From assembly GCA_904063045.1 (NCBI GenBank), contig CAJFCJ010000008.1:496001-560000 (forward strand): 64,000 nucleotides of DNA, read 5' to 3'. A program made the position numbers and the translations under genes. The stretch comes from Dimorphilus gyrociliatus (taxonomy: Eukaryota > Annelida > Polychaeta > Dinophilidae). Under the pieces are notes generated by a model. It did not search any database, had not been told where the DNA came from, and was given only the letters and a program-made list of their open reading frames with translations. Of the stretch, positions 1 through 13,979 are shown in pieces (position 1 is the first letter of the stretch; each line of letters starts with the position of its first letter).

Positions 1-3000
1 AATGTCTTTAAGACGTTCTATAAGTAAAGAAATCGAGAGTATTGATAATTTCTTAAGTGAGGCAATTGATACATTATCGGTGAGGCCTCAAACGGTAGAG
101 GAAATTGGTGAAGCTAACTCCAAACAGACTATTTTCAAACAAAAAAAGAGAGAGGTAATATCTATAATTTGCTATTATGTTTTTTTTTCTTATATGGACT
201 TTTACTTTATTAGATTCGACCTCAATTCGAAGAGATCGAATCGAAAAATAAGCTATTAAAATCAGTAGCAGGAGGTGGAGTTGAATCAGTATCACAATTA
301 AATACAAAATACGATAAATTTCAATTAATGATGGATTCATTCCAAATGATGATAAGCGAACAAGTTGAAATGATGAGAAAGAATACAGAATCTAGAATAA
401 GCGAATACGAACAAAAATTAGAGAAATTTAATGCCAGATGGAGTCACGTCAGAAATCAAGCTAGAGATTCAATGGATGCTGACGTATCTAAATGGGGTGA
501 AATTGTTTCTACGATTAAAGAACGAAATGAAGAGTTTCTTGAATTAGAAAAAGAAAAAGAGCAATTATGGTATAAATTCTAAATAATTACTATTTATCTT
601 AATTTTAAAGTTTAATGTTTCCTGTTATTTTGTTTAGTACTGATTGCGCACATTTTGAATTGCCGACACCGGAATTTCCACTAGCTGAAGAATTAAAAAA
701 TGAAATTCAAAGATTTGGAAATATGTTTGGACGTTTCGAAGAATTTAATAAAGGATTAGATGAGCTAAGAAAGGAGGATTGGATATCATTTAGAACTCAT
801 TATTATAAATTTGAAGAATATCTTGTTCATTGGTATGAACAGATTAAAAATGAAGAAACTACAACAATGACAGTAAGACTACAACAGGAAATAGATAAAT
901 ATAAGGTAAACTATAACAATGTCTATTAAAATAAAGATAAACGGTACTGTGCTTTCAGAATGTATTACCAGTTTTAAAATGGGTTAGAGGAGATCCATTG
1001 TCCACTGATCACTGGCTGGAATTGTTTAGAATGCTTCAACTTCCTAAGGGTACGACTCTTGAGAAGCTAACTTTTAGCGATGTTCTCAAATCTGCTGATC
1101 ATATTATTAAACGCGCCGATGATATTAAGGAACTAAATCTTAGGGCTCAAGGAGAAGTGACAATCAGAGAAGCCCTAAGAGAATTAGATTTATGGGGAGC
1201 AGGAGCTGTTTTCACACTAACCGGCTATGAAGATTCTCACAAACATAAGATTAATTTAATCAAAGATTGGAAGGATTTAATGAATCAAATTGGAGATAAT
1301 CAGTGTCTATTACAATCTCTTAAAGATTCACCTTATTATAAAGCTTTTGAAGATAAGGCATCAACATGGGAGCAAAAATTAGCATCGTTGGATGAATATT
1401 TGCATAATTTGAATCAAATTCAAAGGAAATGGATCTATTTAGAACCTATTTTTGGCAGAGGTGCCCTACCGAAAGATCAAGGCAGATTCAAGGCTGTAGA
1501 CAATGACTTTAGGTGCGTATGGTTTTAAAACAAATAGATAATCCCAATGCTCAAACCATTCTCTTTTGAAGGGGTATCATGTTGGACGTAAATCGAGATA
1601 ATAGGGTAGTGTCTTTAAACGATAAACCCGGTTTAGGGCCCCGACTTACCCAAATGCTCGATCAACTACAAAGATGTCAGAAGGCATTAAATGAATTCTT
1701 GGAAGAGAAGAGATCAGCCTTCCCCAGATTCTACTTCATCGGTGATGATGACTTATTGGAAATATTAGGTCAATCAACAAATCCCGTTGTCATTCAAACT
1801 CATTTGAAGAAATTGTTTGCCGGTATTCACTCCGTTCAATTTGATGAAAAGAATGAGAATATTCTTGCAATGAAATCACTTGATGGCGAAATTGTTCCTT
1901 TAAACAACCAAGTTAAAATCACATCTAAAGTAGAGGTAACATTTGAACTAGATTTTCAAGTTAACATTTAATATATTTTATACTATCTCCTAAAATAGGA
2001 GTGGCTGGATCTTCTTGCAAAAGAAATGGTTAAAACCCTGAAAGAACTATTAAATCAATGCATTGCAGCAAGCAATAATCTTGATGCTAGCAAATTCCCA
2101 TCTCAGGTATGAATAAATAGAAATGAAAGATCGTAACAATTTTTTATTTTCCTCTTACTAATAGATCTTGTGTTTGGCTGAACAAATTAATTTCACTCAT
2201 AGTGCTGAAAAAGCACTATCATCAGGTGGAGGTTCTGCTTTAGAAAACGTTCGACGTGAGCAAGACCGAAAACTAGAATCTTATACTTCTATTGATCTAT
2301 CTGGACAGAGTGTTCATGTGCTTAATTTAAAAGTGAAATCACTAATTCTAGATACAATTCACAATATTGAAGTTGTAAGAGAACTTCAAGAACATGCAGT
2401 TGCTGATCCTAATCACTGGCGTTGGCAGAAACAACTCAGATTTTACCTTAGGGATAAAGTAGCTATAATTAAGATGGTTGATGCAGAATTTAATTATACA
2501 TACGAGTATCAAGGAAATGCAGCTAAATTGGTTCACACTCCTCTAACTGACAAATGTTATTTGACTCTTACTCAAGGTATGTCTATGGGAATGGGAGGAA
2601 ATCCTTACGGACCGGCTGGTACTGGCAAAACAGAGAGCGTGAAAGCCCTGGGTGGTCTATTCGGGCGCCAAGTATTAGTATTTAACTGCGACGAAGGAAT
2701 TGATGTTAAATCTATGGGACGTATATTTGTTGGTCTCGTCAAATGCGGAGCTTGGGGATGTTTTGATGAATTTAATCGACTTGAAGAAGCTGTACTTTCA
2801 GCTGTATCTATGCAAATTCAAGTTATTCAAGACGCAATTAAATCGAAAGCTAAAACAGCCGAGCTACTAGAGAAGACAATTAGTATTGATCCCAATTCAG
2901 GAATATTTATTACGTTGAATCCCGCTGGAAAGGGTTACGGAGGAAGATCCAAACTACCTGATAACTTAAAACAATTGTTTAGACCTGTAGCTATGTCTAA

Positions 3001-6000
3001 ACCCGACAACGATTTGATTGCTGAGGTAATCCTTTTCTCAGAAGGATTTAAAGATGCTAAAAATCTTGGTAGAAAACTTGTAGCAGTTTTCAATTTATCT
3101 AAAGAATTGTTAAGCAGCCAACAACATTATGATTGGGGATTAAGAGCTTTGAAAACTGTTTTGAAAGGTTGCGGGAACTTGCTACAAAATATCAGAAGAG
3201 AAGAAAGTAAGTAAATAATCTATGTCATGTTGAATTGTCAATCAAAACAAAAACATTTTAGATGCAAAAGTTGATAAAGCAAAGGAAACTCTACTTGTAG
3301 TTCAAGCTGTTAGATTCAATACTCTTTCTAAGCTTACCTTCTCCGATTCAAAATTATTTGATAATCTCGTGAAAGATGTTTTCCCAGAAGTTGATTTTCA
3401 GGTACCATTTTTGTAATATTAATATTAACAATTAACAAGCCTCAACTATTATCATATAGAACATCGAATATAAAGAACTGGAAGATGCCCTACGAGAAAC
3501 TTGCACAGAATTACATTTAATACCAATTGACAATCAGGTAACTTCTGAACGTCGTTGCGTTATAATCTAATATATCCTAATTAATTTATATATTCTAGAT
3601 AAAAAAATGTTTAGAGTTATACGAGCAATTACGTCAAAGAATGGGTGTAGTTGTTGTCGGACCTAGTGGATCTGGTAAATCGACATTATGGCGTCTTTTG
3701 CGTGATGCTCTTCTACGCATTTCCAAAACAGTAAAGAAATACGTAATGAACCCAAAGGCTATGCCCAGGCAACAATTATTAGGTCATATCGATTTAGACA
3801 CTAGAGAATGGTCTGATGGAGTTTTAACATATGCTGCAAGAGAAGTTGTTAAAGAACCTATTGATATTCAATCATGGATTGTGTGCGATGGTGACATTGA
3901 TCCCGAATGGATTGAATCTTTAAATTCTGTATTGGATGACAATCGATTGTTAACTATGCCAAGCGGTGAAAGAATCCAGTTTGGTCCCAACGTTAATTTC
4001 TTATTTGAAACTCATGACCTAAGTTGTGCATCTCCCGCAACAATTTCCAGAATGGGAATGATTTATATGAGCGATGAAAATACTGATATTACAGCTCTGA
4101 TAAAGAGCTGGTTAAATCAAAAGGAGGAGAGGCAAAAGATGCTCTTATCCGGTTGGATTGAAGATTATTTTTATCAAGCAATAGACGAAGCACAAAAATA
4201 TATGCATGAAATGGTAGTTGAAACAACAATAGTAGGATTGGTCCTAAATGGCTTATCTCATCTGTACGATGTAACAAACAAAGTTCAGTTTACTGTATCA
4301 TTGATAAAAGGTTTAGGTGGAAATTTACCGGATAATTTAAAACAAAGTTTCTCAGAGACAATTTTCTCTATAACTGGAGAGAGTCCACCTGATCCCAGAC
4401 GAATTTTAGACACATATTACGACAGTGATTTGGGTAAATTAAATGTTTACTCTCATGAAGGTGCAGATGATTTGACTGCTGACAGATTCGAAGCAGATGA
4501 TCCACCAATTATTAAAACCACAGATATTCAGAGGGGTATGGATTACTTTGCCCCTCTATTATCTAGTGCTAATAAACAACCATTTATTTTGGTTGGTCCT
4601 GAAGGATGTGGAAAAGGACTATTATTAAAATACTGTTTTGAAAAATTGAAGTCAGTTCAAGTAAATGTGTTGTATTGCAGTGCGCAAACTGGACCTGAAC
4701 ACGTCTTGCAGAAACTGAACCAATCTTGTATGACCGTTAATACGAACAACGGTCGAGTGTACAGGCCAAAAGACTGCGAAAGACTAATTCTCTATTTAAA
4801 AGATATCAATTTACCCAAACCTGATAAGTGGGGCACTAGTCAATTAGTTGCATTTTTGCAACAAGTCCTAACATATCAGGGATTTTATGATTCGAACTTG
4901 GAATTTGTAGGCCTAGAAGGAGTTCAAATTGTAAGCAGTATGAATGCTGGAACATCAATGGGTCGACATAGGTTAAGTACAAGATTCACATCTATAGTAA
5001 GAATCTGTACTGTTGGTTATCCGTCAACCGAACAACTTCAGACTATATATTCTTCATACTTAAAGCCAGTCTTGGAGAAGCAATTAAAAAGACATCCAAT
5101 TTGGTCTTCTGCTTCCAAAATGCGATCTTTGTCCAATTGCATGATCAAGCTATATGAAGAAGTAAAAGGAACATTTACGGTGGACGATTATAGTCATTAC
5201 TTATTCACACCTAGAGATTTGACAGCGTGGATTAATGGACTACTTCGTTACGATCTCAGCTCTGGGGCAGAAGATAGACCAGACCATGTCCTAAAAATAT
5301 GGGTTTACGAAGCTCAACGGCTATTCAGAGATAAGCTTGCAACTGATGAGCACAGAGCCAAATTTGATGGAATCTTGAACAACGTTGTTAGAGCTGACTG
5401 GTCTGTTCACTTTATGGATGATATGGGTGACTGTTACTTTAGAGCTGAAAGTGGAAGTGCTGGTGCCCCACTTCCCGCTCATGGTCGAAACCTAAGTCAA
5501 TTTAACTCAGATGACTTAACGGTCATTGTAGAAAAAGCACTAGTTCAATACAGCAGAGATCAAAGAGATTTAGATCTTGTTCTTTTCAAAGAAGTTCTAT
5601 GTCAAATCGTCAGGGTAGAGAGAGTGTTAACAGCTCCTGGAGGTTCTCTCCTCTTAGCAGGCCGTAGTGGCGTTGGTAGACGAACTGCTGCTACTTTAGT
5701 CGCTCATATGCACCAAATGTCAGTTGTTGCACCAAAGATGAGTCGAACATACGGCTCCAAACAGTTCAAGATCGATTTAAAAACAGCCATGCAACAGGCC
5801 GGCGTTGACAACCAACAAGTTGTTCTATTACTCGAAGATCACAACTTTGTAGAATCTACCTTCTTGGAGTTAATCAATTCTGTACTTGCTGCGGGAGAGG
5901 TGCCTGGATTGTACTCAACTGAAGAATTAGAGCCGCTTGTTTCTAGTTTAAGAGATGAAGCGTCGGAAGCTGGCTTCAGAGGAACTATGGCTCAATATTT

Positions 6001-9000
6001 TTCATCAAGAATTAGAAGGAACCTTCACGTAGTCCTAATCATGGATTGTATCAACAGTAACTTTGCTGTTCAGTGCGAAAGTAACCCATCTCTCTATAAG
6101 AAGTGTTCTATCTTATGGCTAGAAGGATGGAGTAGAGAATCCATGGTTCGTTTACCACACCTAATTCTTACCAAAGAAGCAAAAGTTGAAGGTGCAGCTC
6201 TATCAAGTGAAAAGCCAAAGAAAAGAAAGCTATCTGGTGGGCAAGAACTTCTGAAAGGATTTCTTCATATACACGAATCTTGTGCACAGTTTGGAGAGGC
6301 TACTCCAAGAAGATATTTGGCTTTTGTTCATACATATAAGCAAGTATATTCCGATAAGAAAGTTAAAATCGAAACTAGAACTCAACATTTACAAGCTGGT
6401 GTAACCAAACTGAATGAAGCCAAACAATTGGTAGATCAACTAAAATCAAAGGCAGGAGAACAAAGTAAAATATTAGCCGAAAAGCAACTGGAGGCTGATG
6501 AAAGTTTAAAAGAAATTACTGAAACTATGCACAGAGCTGGTGATCAGAAAATTGAAATGGAAAAACTCAAGGAGCAAGTATCTCAGGAGAATGTTAAATT
6601 AGAAAAGAGAAAGAAAGAAATCGATATTGAATTAGAAGATGTAATGCCAATAGTCGAAGAATCAAAAAGGGCTGTTGGCAGTATTAAATCGGAGAGTTTA
6701 GGCGAAATTAGAGCTTTCAGAGCTCCTCCAGATGTTGTAAGAGATATTTTAGAAGGTGTTTTAAGATTGATGGGAGAGAAAGATGTCTCATGGAATGCTA
6801 TGAAAAAGTAACTAATTTTAATATTAATCAATTAGAACTACATATTTCTTTAATGTTACGCAGCTTTCTGGCAAAACGAGGAGTCAAAGAAGAAATTCAG
6901 AATTTCGACGCTCGTAACATTAATCCTGACCATAGAAAAGAGGTAGAAAAGTTAATAAAACAAAAGGAAAGATCGTATGAAAAAGACGTGAGAAACATTT
7001 ATATATCTTTAAAATCTCTATTATCTAAAAAGACTTGTTGTTTTCCTTTCTTCATATATCATATGATAGACCGCTAAAAGAGCCTCAGTAGCCGCTGCAC
7101 CACTTGCTGCATGGACTAAAGCCAATATAAAGTATTCCCACGTTTTAGAGAGAATTGAACCTTTAGAAAAAGAACAATCCCAACTGCAAAAGTATGAAAT
7201 TTCATTCGTTCAGGGATTTATATCTTATCTTTTTCTTATATATTAGGAATTTAGAAAAGGCGAATAATCAGATGTCAAAACTATCTAAGGGTCTTGATGC
7301 CGTCGATCGTAAAGTTGCCGACTTGAAACAAAATTTCGAAAGAAGAACAACAGAAGCTATGAAGTTGAAAGTTGATTTAGATAAAGCTCAGGAAACGATT
7401 ACTGCCGCTGAAAATCTTGTTGGAAAATTACACAGCGAACATGACAGATGGAGTTCACAAGTTGGAGAACTTCATAAAGAATTAGAACAATTACCTTTAA
7501 GAGCTTTAGTTGCCGCCGCATTTATTACTTATATGTCTAATGCACCGGAAGATAGACGACAAGCTTGCATAAGCGATTGGATATCAGCAGTCGGAATAGA
7601 TACATTCGAATTAAGAAGATTCCTCAGTACAGAAAGCGAACAACTTGTATGGAAGAGCGAAGGTTTACCATCGGACGAATTGAGTATGGAGAATGCAATG
7701 ATGATTCTACAAGTAAGCTTAAATGTTCAATTGTTTTTTATTGTTTATATTTAATTTTTAATATTTTCATTTTAAATGGACGGAAAATTTTGTCAATTTT
7801 TAACAATTTTTCTTTTTATCTCTAATCGTTAAATTATTCTAGCGGGCAAAGGTAAAAAAAAACAAAAGCAACTTAATATTATTTGTTATTCTAAGTATTG
7901 TCCTAATTTTGGTAGTCGAAACGAGTTTATATTGGGCATGAATTTGTTAAAATCGTTATTATGTACCAAAAAAACGAGCAAAGTGTTTAAACATATTCAT
8001 ATTTGTAAAAAACTTATCTATTGTTGAATGATAATAATTAGATTTAATTAAATAAGCATGTTTTCTTTTGTTATATAAAGACTAATCCAATGGAAGCAGG
8101 GGTAAGAAACATTATTGTCACGGAAAGGATGAAATATCATATAAACTGAACATGTCTTTTTTTTTATTATTTGTTTTTTTCCTAATTTAATTTTATGTTT
8201 GCTGAACGTCCCTCACCTTTCATTAAGTTAATAGCTTTTTTATATAATCAATAAGAATCACATAAAAAAACTATATTCACTTTGAAGAAGATGGATCACT
8301 ATCTTTGCTTTATATTTTCTTTATATGCAATTTAATTTATTCTTTTACTATTGTTTGCTAAATAAGACTTTATTTCTGTTTTAGACATCACTTAGGCCAT
8401 TCCTTGTCGATCCTTCGTCCAGAGCAACGGAATGGTTGAAAACCCATTTGAAAGACCAAAGATTAGACACTGTTAACCAACAAGACTCAAATTTTACAAC
8501 TGCTCTCGAACTAGCTGTAAGATTCGGGAAAACATTAGTCATTCAGGAGGTTGACGGAGTTGAACCCATATTATATCCTCTACTAAGGGGCGACCTAATT
8601 TCTCAAGGTCCCCGACACGTTGTTCAAATAGGCGATAAAGTTATAGATTATAACGAGTCTTTTAAATTATTCTTGGCCACAAGAAATCCTTCTCCTGAAT
8701 TACCTCCAGATGCATCGTCTATTGTTACCGAAGTCAATTTTACAACGACAAGAGCCGGGTTGACTGGTCAGTTGCTAGCTGCTAGTATTCAAAATGAGAA
8801 GCCAGAGTTAGAAACTCGAAAGATGGATCTACTCAGAAAGGAAGAAGAACTGAAAATTGAATTAGCCAAACTGGAAGAGAGTTTGCTTGAACAATTAGCA
8901 AATGCTAAAGGAAATATCCTTGATAATAAAGAACTACTCGATTCCTTGCAAAAAACAAAGGAGAGTTCAACAACTATTTCAAACTCACTGTCTGAATCGC

Positions 9001-11519
9001 AAAATCTTCAAGTATCTCTGGATCAAGAACGAGGAGCCTATCTCCCATTGGCCGAACATGGCAGTCAACTTTACTTTATTATAATGGATCTCTGTAAATT
9101 GAATAATATGTACAGATTTAGTTTGGCAGCATTTTTGAAACTGTTTCAAAGATCGTTAAATAACAAACAAGAGGGCGTCTCCACAGATATTAGAATTAAA
9201 AATCTAAAACGTGTCCTTTTGAAGCTTATCTACAATTATGTTTGCCGATCTCTCTTCAAAACGGATAGATTGATGTTTGCACTTCACTTGGTTCATGGAA
9301 TGCACCCAGAAAGTTTTGAAGAAAACGTAGGTGTTTCAATTATCATCAAATTAAATACTTAGACACATTTCTTTATTCAGGAATGGGAATTTTTCCTCGG
9401 AATGGTAGCGGTTGACGCTTCAAAGAGTCAATCTTCTTTACCAAGCTGGATTGAAGGAGACTGCGCATCGACAGTTGCATTATTGAAATCTGCTCTGCCC
9501 AACGTCTATTCCAATATGAATCTGGAAGATAATGGAGTATGGTCATCCTTTTCAAGATCGTCAACTTGTGAGAGGGAAATTCCATCGGGTATTGAAAAAC
9601 GTTTATCAAACTTTGAACAATTACTGGTTGTCTATTCAACAAGACCTGACAGATTGCAGTCAGCAATGACAAAGTTTGCGTGCGATATGCTTAACTTAAA
9701 AGAGTTATCGCCAACAAATGTCAATTTGAAAAGATTGTGCCAAGAGGAAACTGAACCAGGCGAACCAATTCTTATTATAATATCGCCTGGTGCTGATCCA
9801 TCTCAAGAACTTCAGGATTTGGCAAAAGATATTGTAGGCAGTGACAAATATCATCAAGTAGCTATGGGCCAGGGTCAAGCTGAAATTGCAATGCAATTAT
9901 TACATGAATGCTCGAAGAATGGAGAATGGTTATGCTTGAAAAATTTACATTTGGTCACTGCATGGTTGCCAGTTTTGGAGAAGGAATTGAATTCTTTGAA
10001 ACCTCACGAAAATTTCAGATTGTGGCTTACAGCTGAAAGTCATCCAAAATTCCCTACCATTCTTTTACAAGAAAGCTTAAAAATTACCTACGAAGCTCCT
10101 CCAGGTATTAAAAAGAATCTTATGAGAACTTATGAAACCTGGTCACCGGATTACGTAGCGAAATCAGGAAATGTAGCACGTTCTCAAGCATTATTTGTTC
10201 TGGCATGGTTTCACGCCGTCATGCAAGAACGTCGTAATTACGTACCTCAAGGATGGACGAAATTCTATGAATTTAATATGTCCGATTTAAGAGCATCGGC
10301 AGAAATGATAGATCGATTATGTAAGCGCTCGCAGAAAGACATTGAATGGAATTATGTTCATGGTCTGGTAGAGAATGCATTCTACGGCGGTCGTGTAGAC
10401 AATATCTTTGATAATCGAGTTATGGTCTCATATTTAAAACAGTTTTTCAACTCGAATATCGTAGGAAGAGGTTCGGGAAAGAGAATTGGTCCTTTGAATT
10501 TACCAAATTCATGCCAATCACAAGAATTCATAGAAGAAATAGATAGACTACCTGAAATGGATAAGCCATCCTATTTTGGCCTACCTGAAAACATAGAAAG
10601 ATCCACAGAAAGAACAATTGGCTTGAACGTTATAAGTCAACTTCGAATAATACAACGATCAACAACAAGCTCAAAGAAATTCCAAAAAGAAGTGTGGCGA
10701 AAGGAATTAACACCAATTCTGAACCTATGGAAGTCCATAAATCAAGGCCTTAATTTAATTCAGACTAGAATTCCTCCTTCTTCACATTCCTCTGACGCTT
10801 CACCACTTTTAACTTTTGTCCAACAAGAAAGAATCAACGGACTCGCTCTCGTTCGCGAGGTTCACAGTTGTCTCTCTTCCTTGAGCAAAGTAATCAGAGG
10901 AATTCAGCTATTGACAGAGGATATTCAAAAGGTTGCCTCTGCTCTCCTTCTTAATAGCACTCCAACTGTTTGGTTAGATAAGTGGCAGGGACCGAGTGAT
11001 GATCCATTGAGCTATATTAGAGGTTTAGTCTCGAGAACTGCGGCCATAACACAAAAATGGGTACCAGCCGCCGAACAGAACAACCTGTTGGATTCAACTT
11101 TAGATTTGAGCGAGCTCTTTCATCCTGATACCTTTATGAATGCTCTTAGACAAACAACAGCCCGATCAATGAAAACATCGATGGACTCCTTAAAACTTGC
11201 CTGTAGCTGGTCTAGATCTGGAGGAGGGTCTATTTCCAGCTCATCTTCAGTAAAATTAGGAGGAATCCAATTAGAAGGTTGCAGTTTCGAAGGAAACCGC
11301 TTAGTTCAGAATCAAAGAGATTCACCATCTGTCGTAACTCTATCAGAAGTACTAGTAGGTTGGGTAAAAGAAATTCCTCCTCAAGGTCATTCAATTTCTC
11401 TACCATTGTATTTTTCAAATGAAAGAGAGAGAGTTGTTATGCATTTGGATGTACCTTGCGACGCAGAAATTCACGTTTGGCTCCAAAGTGGAGCAGCTTT
11501 ATTCTTGAGAAGTTTTTAA
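1..11519 (+). CDS. DYNC2H1: Cytoplasmic dynein 2 heavy chain 1, 3' part (5' end outside window)
   Basis: Motor heavy chain of dynein-2, which drives retrograde intraflagellar transport in cilia. Fifteen exons join in phase: 1-154, 214-569, 638-905, 959-1512, 1572-1935, 1999-2106, 2165-3206, 3262-3401, 3460-3537, 3599-6807, 6864-6987, 7070-7191, 7247-7712, 8385-9326 and 9381-11519. They encode 3354 residues against about 4300 in the vertebrate protein, so roughly the first 950 (tail) lie upstream. Visible parts are the linker ([33 protein letters not shown]), AAA1 P-loop [10 protein letters not shown] near 2609, AAA2 P-loop GPSGSGKST near 3659, AAA3 GPEGCGKG near 4595, and the degenerate AAA4 loop GRSGVGRRT near 5659. 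The stalk coiled coils lie at about 6380-6700 and 7250-7480, and AAA5/AAA6 and the C-terminal domain follow, ending [15 protein letters not shown] and [11 protein letters not shown] mark the dynein-2 type rather than axonemal dyneins. A poly(A) signal AATAAA lies at 11586. All but one of the introns are under 85 bp; intron 13 is 672 bp. Confidence 0.97.
7713..8384 (+). other. DYNC2H1 intron 13, unusually long
   Basis: This 672-bp intron is about ten times longer than its neighbours. It is AT-rich with T- and A-runs. I see no conserved exon, RNA gene or repeat in it. Confidence 0.8.
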
Positions 11520-11788
11520 TAACATTTATTCTCTTTAATTCTATACAAATGAACGTTTTAATATTATCCGTCCTATATGAATTTCAATAAAATATCGAAT
11601 GAGAAGTACAGTATATAAAATAAGTCTTCCAATGAAGTTTATCTCTATGAAGTTTCAGATTAATAAAGACAGATGACGCTAGTGGTTTTCAAAGGTCAAG
11701 GATACATTTAAGAAAATATTGTGCACGTGCCAATAAAACCTCTTAATTGTTGTTATTTTATAAATTTTAAGTTTAAGAAGTTAGAAAT

Positions 11789-12500
11789 ATGAATAAGATA
11801 AGCTTTAATGCTTTGAAGCATGCTTATAGATTAAGACATAGAAATCTGAAAAGGGTTCAGGAACGTCTTCCTACCGGCTATCGAATAGGACCCAGAGGTC
11901 GAATTGATTACCTTAGGAATAGCGTAACAAACCTCTTTCGAGAAGAAAGAGTCGAAGGTACCTGGGATTATCTAGACGAGACAAGGGGATATGCTGAACT
12001 GATACTCCAACAGTCTATAAAAAATGGCTACGATCACGAAGTAACCAAGGAAATGGTTGACTATTGGATAGTTGTAAGTTCTTTTTACAATTTATTAAAA
12101 TAAATACGTAATTACAAAATGTTTATATTGTTTTCAAAGGAAAAAGATATTATTCCAAAGCTCTTCGAAGTTCTAGTTCCCCGTTTCGAAGATTACGATA
12201 CAGCTTACACAAAATTATATACTCTCCCTTACGTTTATCCTGGTGGACCAAAACGAATGGGTTTACTTGAATTAAAAGGTAATTTTTAAGTTATAAACTA
12301 AAACGTTTATTCTATCCATCAAAAAACAACAACAGCGGAAATAATACTAATTTATAAAAACGTTATCTATTGTAGAAAACCCATATCCACCCGTAGCAAC
12401 TCCTCGACGAGACTTTAGTGGATCTTTAACGAACACCTTACTGGAAGCCGCCCGCAAGGAATATCAAGATCGAAAATCAACCTCTAACAAACTCTCCTAG
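11789..12500 (+). CDS. MRPL17: Mitochondrial ribosomal protein bL17m
   Basis: Large-subunit mitoribosomal protein of the bL17 family. Exons 11789-12073, 12140-12278 and 12376-12500 give 182 residues, close to the vertebrate 175. The bL17 signature is clear: an LRNSVTNLFREERVEGTWDYLDE segment (residues about 47-69) that lines the polypeptide exit region in this family, then RGYAELI, and a metazoan-type tail with KDIIPKLFEVLVPRFEDYDTAYT. The start follows 269 bp of spacer after the DYNC2H1 stop. The last 24 coding bases, including the stop codon at 12498-12500, lie opposite the last coding bases of the minus-strand gene that ends at 12477. No AATAAA is visible just after the stop, so the 3' UTR must run into that antisense gene. 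Confidence 0.93.
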
Positions 12501-13549
12501 TTCATCTGATTGTTTATCTTCATCAATATTAACAGTCATAAAATGCCTTCTTAAATGTTCTAATGCCTTAAGAGTTCTTTTATGATCGGATTTCTCTTTT
12601 TCAAGTTCATCCGTCAATTGGTCCAATTTGTATTCCAACCTCGAAATTTGTTGACTATAACCTAATCTTATTTCATCTTCTTTCTGTTTAAAAGACGCTT
12701 CAAGATTACTCCTTTCTCTTTCAAAGTTAGCGCAATCACTCTGATGTCGAACAATTTCAACATTTAAATTGGTTTTTAGTTGCGTAACTTCTTTATTAGT
12801 ATCAATTCTTTCGTTTCGAAGTGAACATAACAAATATTCCAACTTTTCAACTCGAAGTGTACACTTTTCAACATCTTTATATAAACTTTTACATAAAATC
12901 TGTAATCGGTCACATTTCTTCTTCCCTTCAAAATATTTTTTATGCTTTTCTTCATATCTATAAAAAAGAAACAAAATGGAAAACTTATATAGGATTTCAT
13001 ATAAAGTATCGTAAATTCTAATGAAAGAAAATCAACAGTTGGCAACCTTTTATAAATTTCTTTTACATTCTTTTCTAATTCTTCATTTTGTTGTTTATAT
13101 AGCGTTATTAAAGCATTTAATCTTGAATTTTCTTTCTTTATCTTCATATATTCCGTTCTTATTGTAGCTATTTCGTTTTGTGTCCAAATACAGTTGGATG
13201 TGTCAAAATCATTGCTTAAAATGTTTCTTTCGTCGTCCTCTTCGTCTTTGAGGTTATCCTCTTTCATTTTTTCCATTAGCCAAACTCTTTCATATACATT
13301 TTTTATTTTATCAAAATCATTTTTAGATATAGGAACTTGAGTCCTCGAAAAGATACTTTCCTCACGTATATTGGCGAATTCGTCTAAAAAAAACAGAAAA
13401 GTCCTATATTTAGAAAACAAAGTTATTATCGCTATGACAACCTAACCATCTAAAACTGATTCATTATCTTGTAAATCGAATACTGGCTCGTAGAATTTCT
13501 CAAACCACATTTCACCCGCTGATTCTTGTTTCCGCGCTCCGTTCTCCAT
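12477..13549 (-). CDS. CCDC160: Coiled-coil protein, CCDC160-like
   Basis: Exons 13447-13549, 13047-13383 and 12477-12957 give 306 residues. An in-frame stop just upstream of the ATG at 13549 fixes the start. The N-terminus has a short W/F-rich patch (EMWFEKFYEPVFDLQD), followed by acidic residues and then about 180 residues of predicted coiled coil (heptads from about residue 105 to 285). The C-terminus has an EKEKSDHKRTLKALEHLRRHF segment. From memory, human CCDC160 is similar in length and has a comparable N-terminal W..F.P.F..QD patch and RTEKTLQARNNRALELLRK-like end, so I assign it by pattern rather than by search. No enzymatic domain is visible. Both introns use GTT donors (GTTAGG, GTTGCC). 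The other end shares a 430-bp spacer with the polymerase gene, from which it is divergent. Confidence 0.6.
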
Positions 13550-13979
13550 ACCTTGATTATCGATCTAGGAATTCAACTATGAAAGGGTTTTATTAGTGGC
13601 TCTACCTGTGATATACATACTCTGACGCCATCTATAGGTTAAAACTTTTGAATTGTATACATTTCTTATTATATAATTAAAATTGACTTACATCATTAAA
13701 CTAATTTAAAAGATTTTTAGAACAATAAATTAATAAAAATAGACAAAAAGTATTGAAATATGCCACATCTCCATGAAATAAAGTATGTTTAAGCTTCCTT
13801 TAAAACTTAGGAAAATCTAAGTTTAAATATATACTATATTTTATATAAAGTTAACTTTTTTCAGTTAAAAAAGTCCTTAATTGCGAAAAAAAGAAAAACA
13901 CATAAATATATCAACAAGATGGCGATATAACATCTGATAAACTAAGCCTTTATAATAAACATAACTGTTTACCTTTAAA
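13550..13979. promoter_or_regulatory. Divergent intergenic spacer, CCDC160-like / polymerase mu-type gene
   Basis: This 430-bp AT-rich stretch lies between two divergent start codons and must hold both promoters. I see no TATA box or palindrome I can defend. A possible initiator lies near 13905-13925, but this is weak. Confidence 0.4.
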
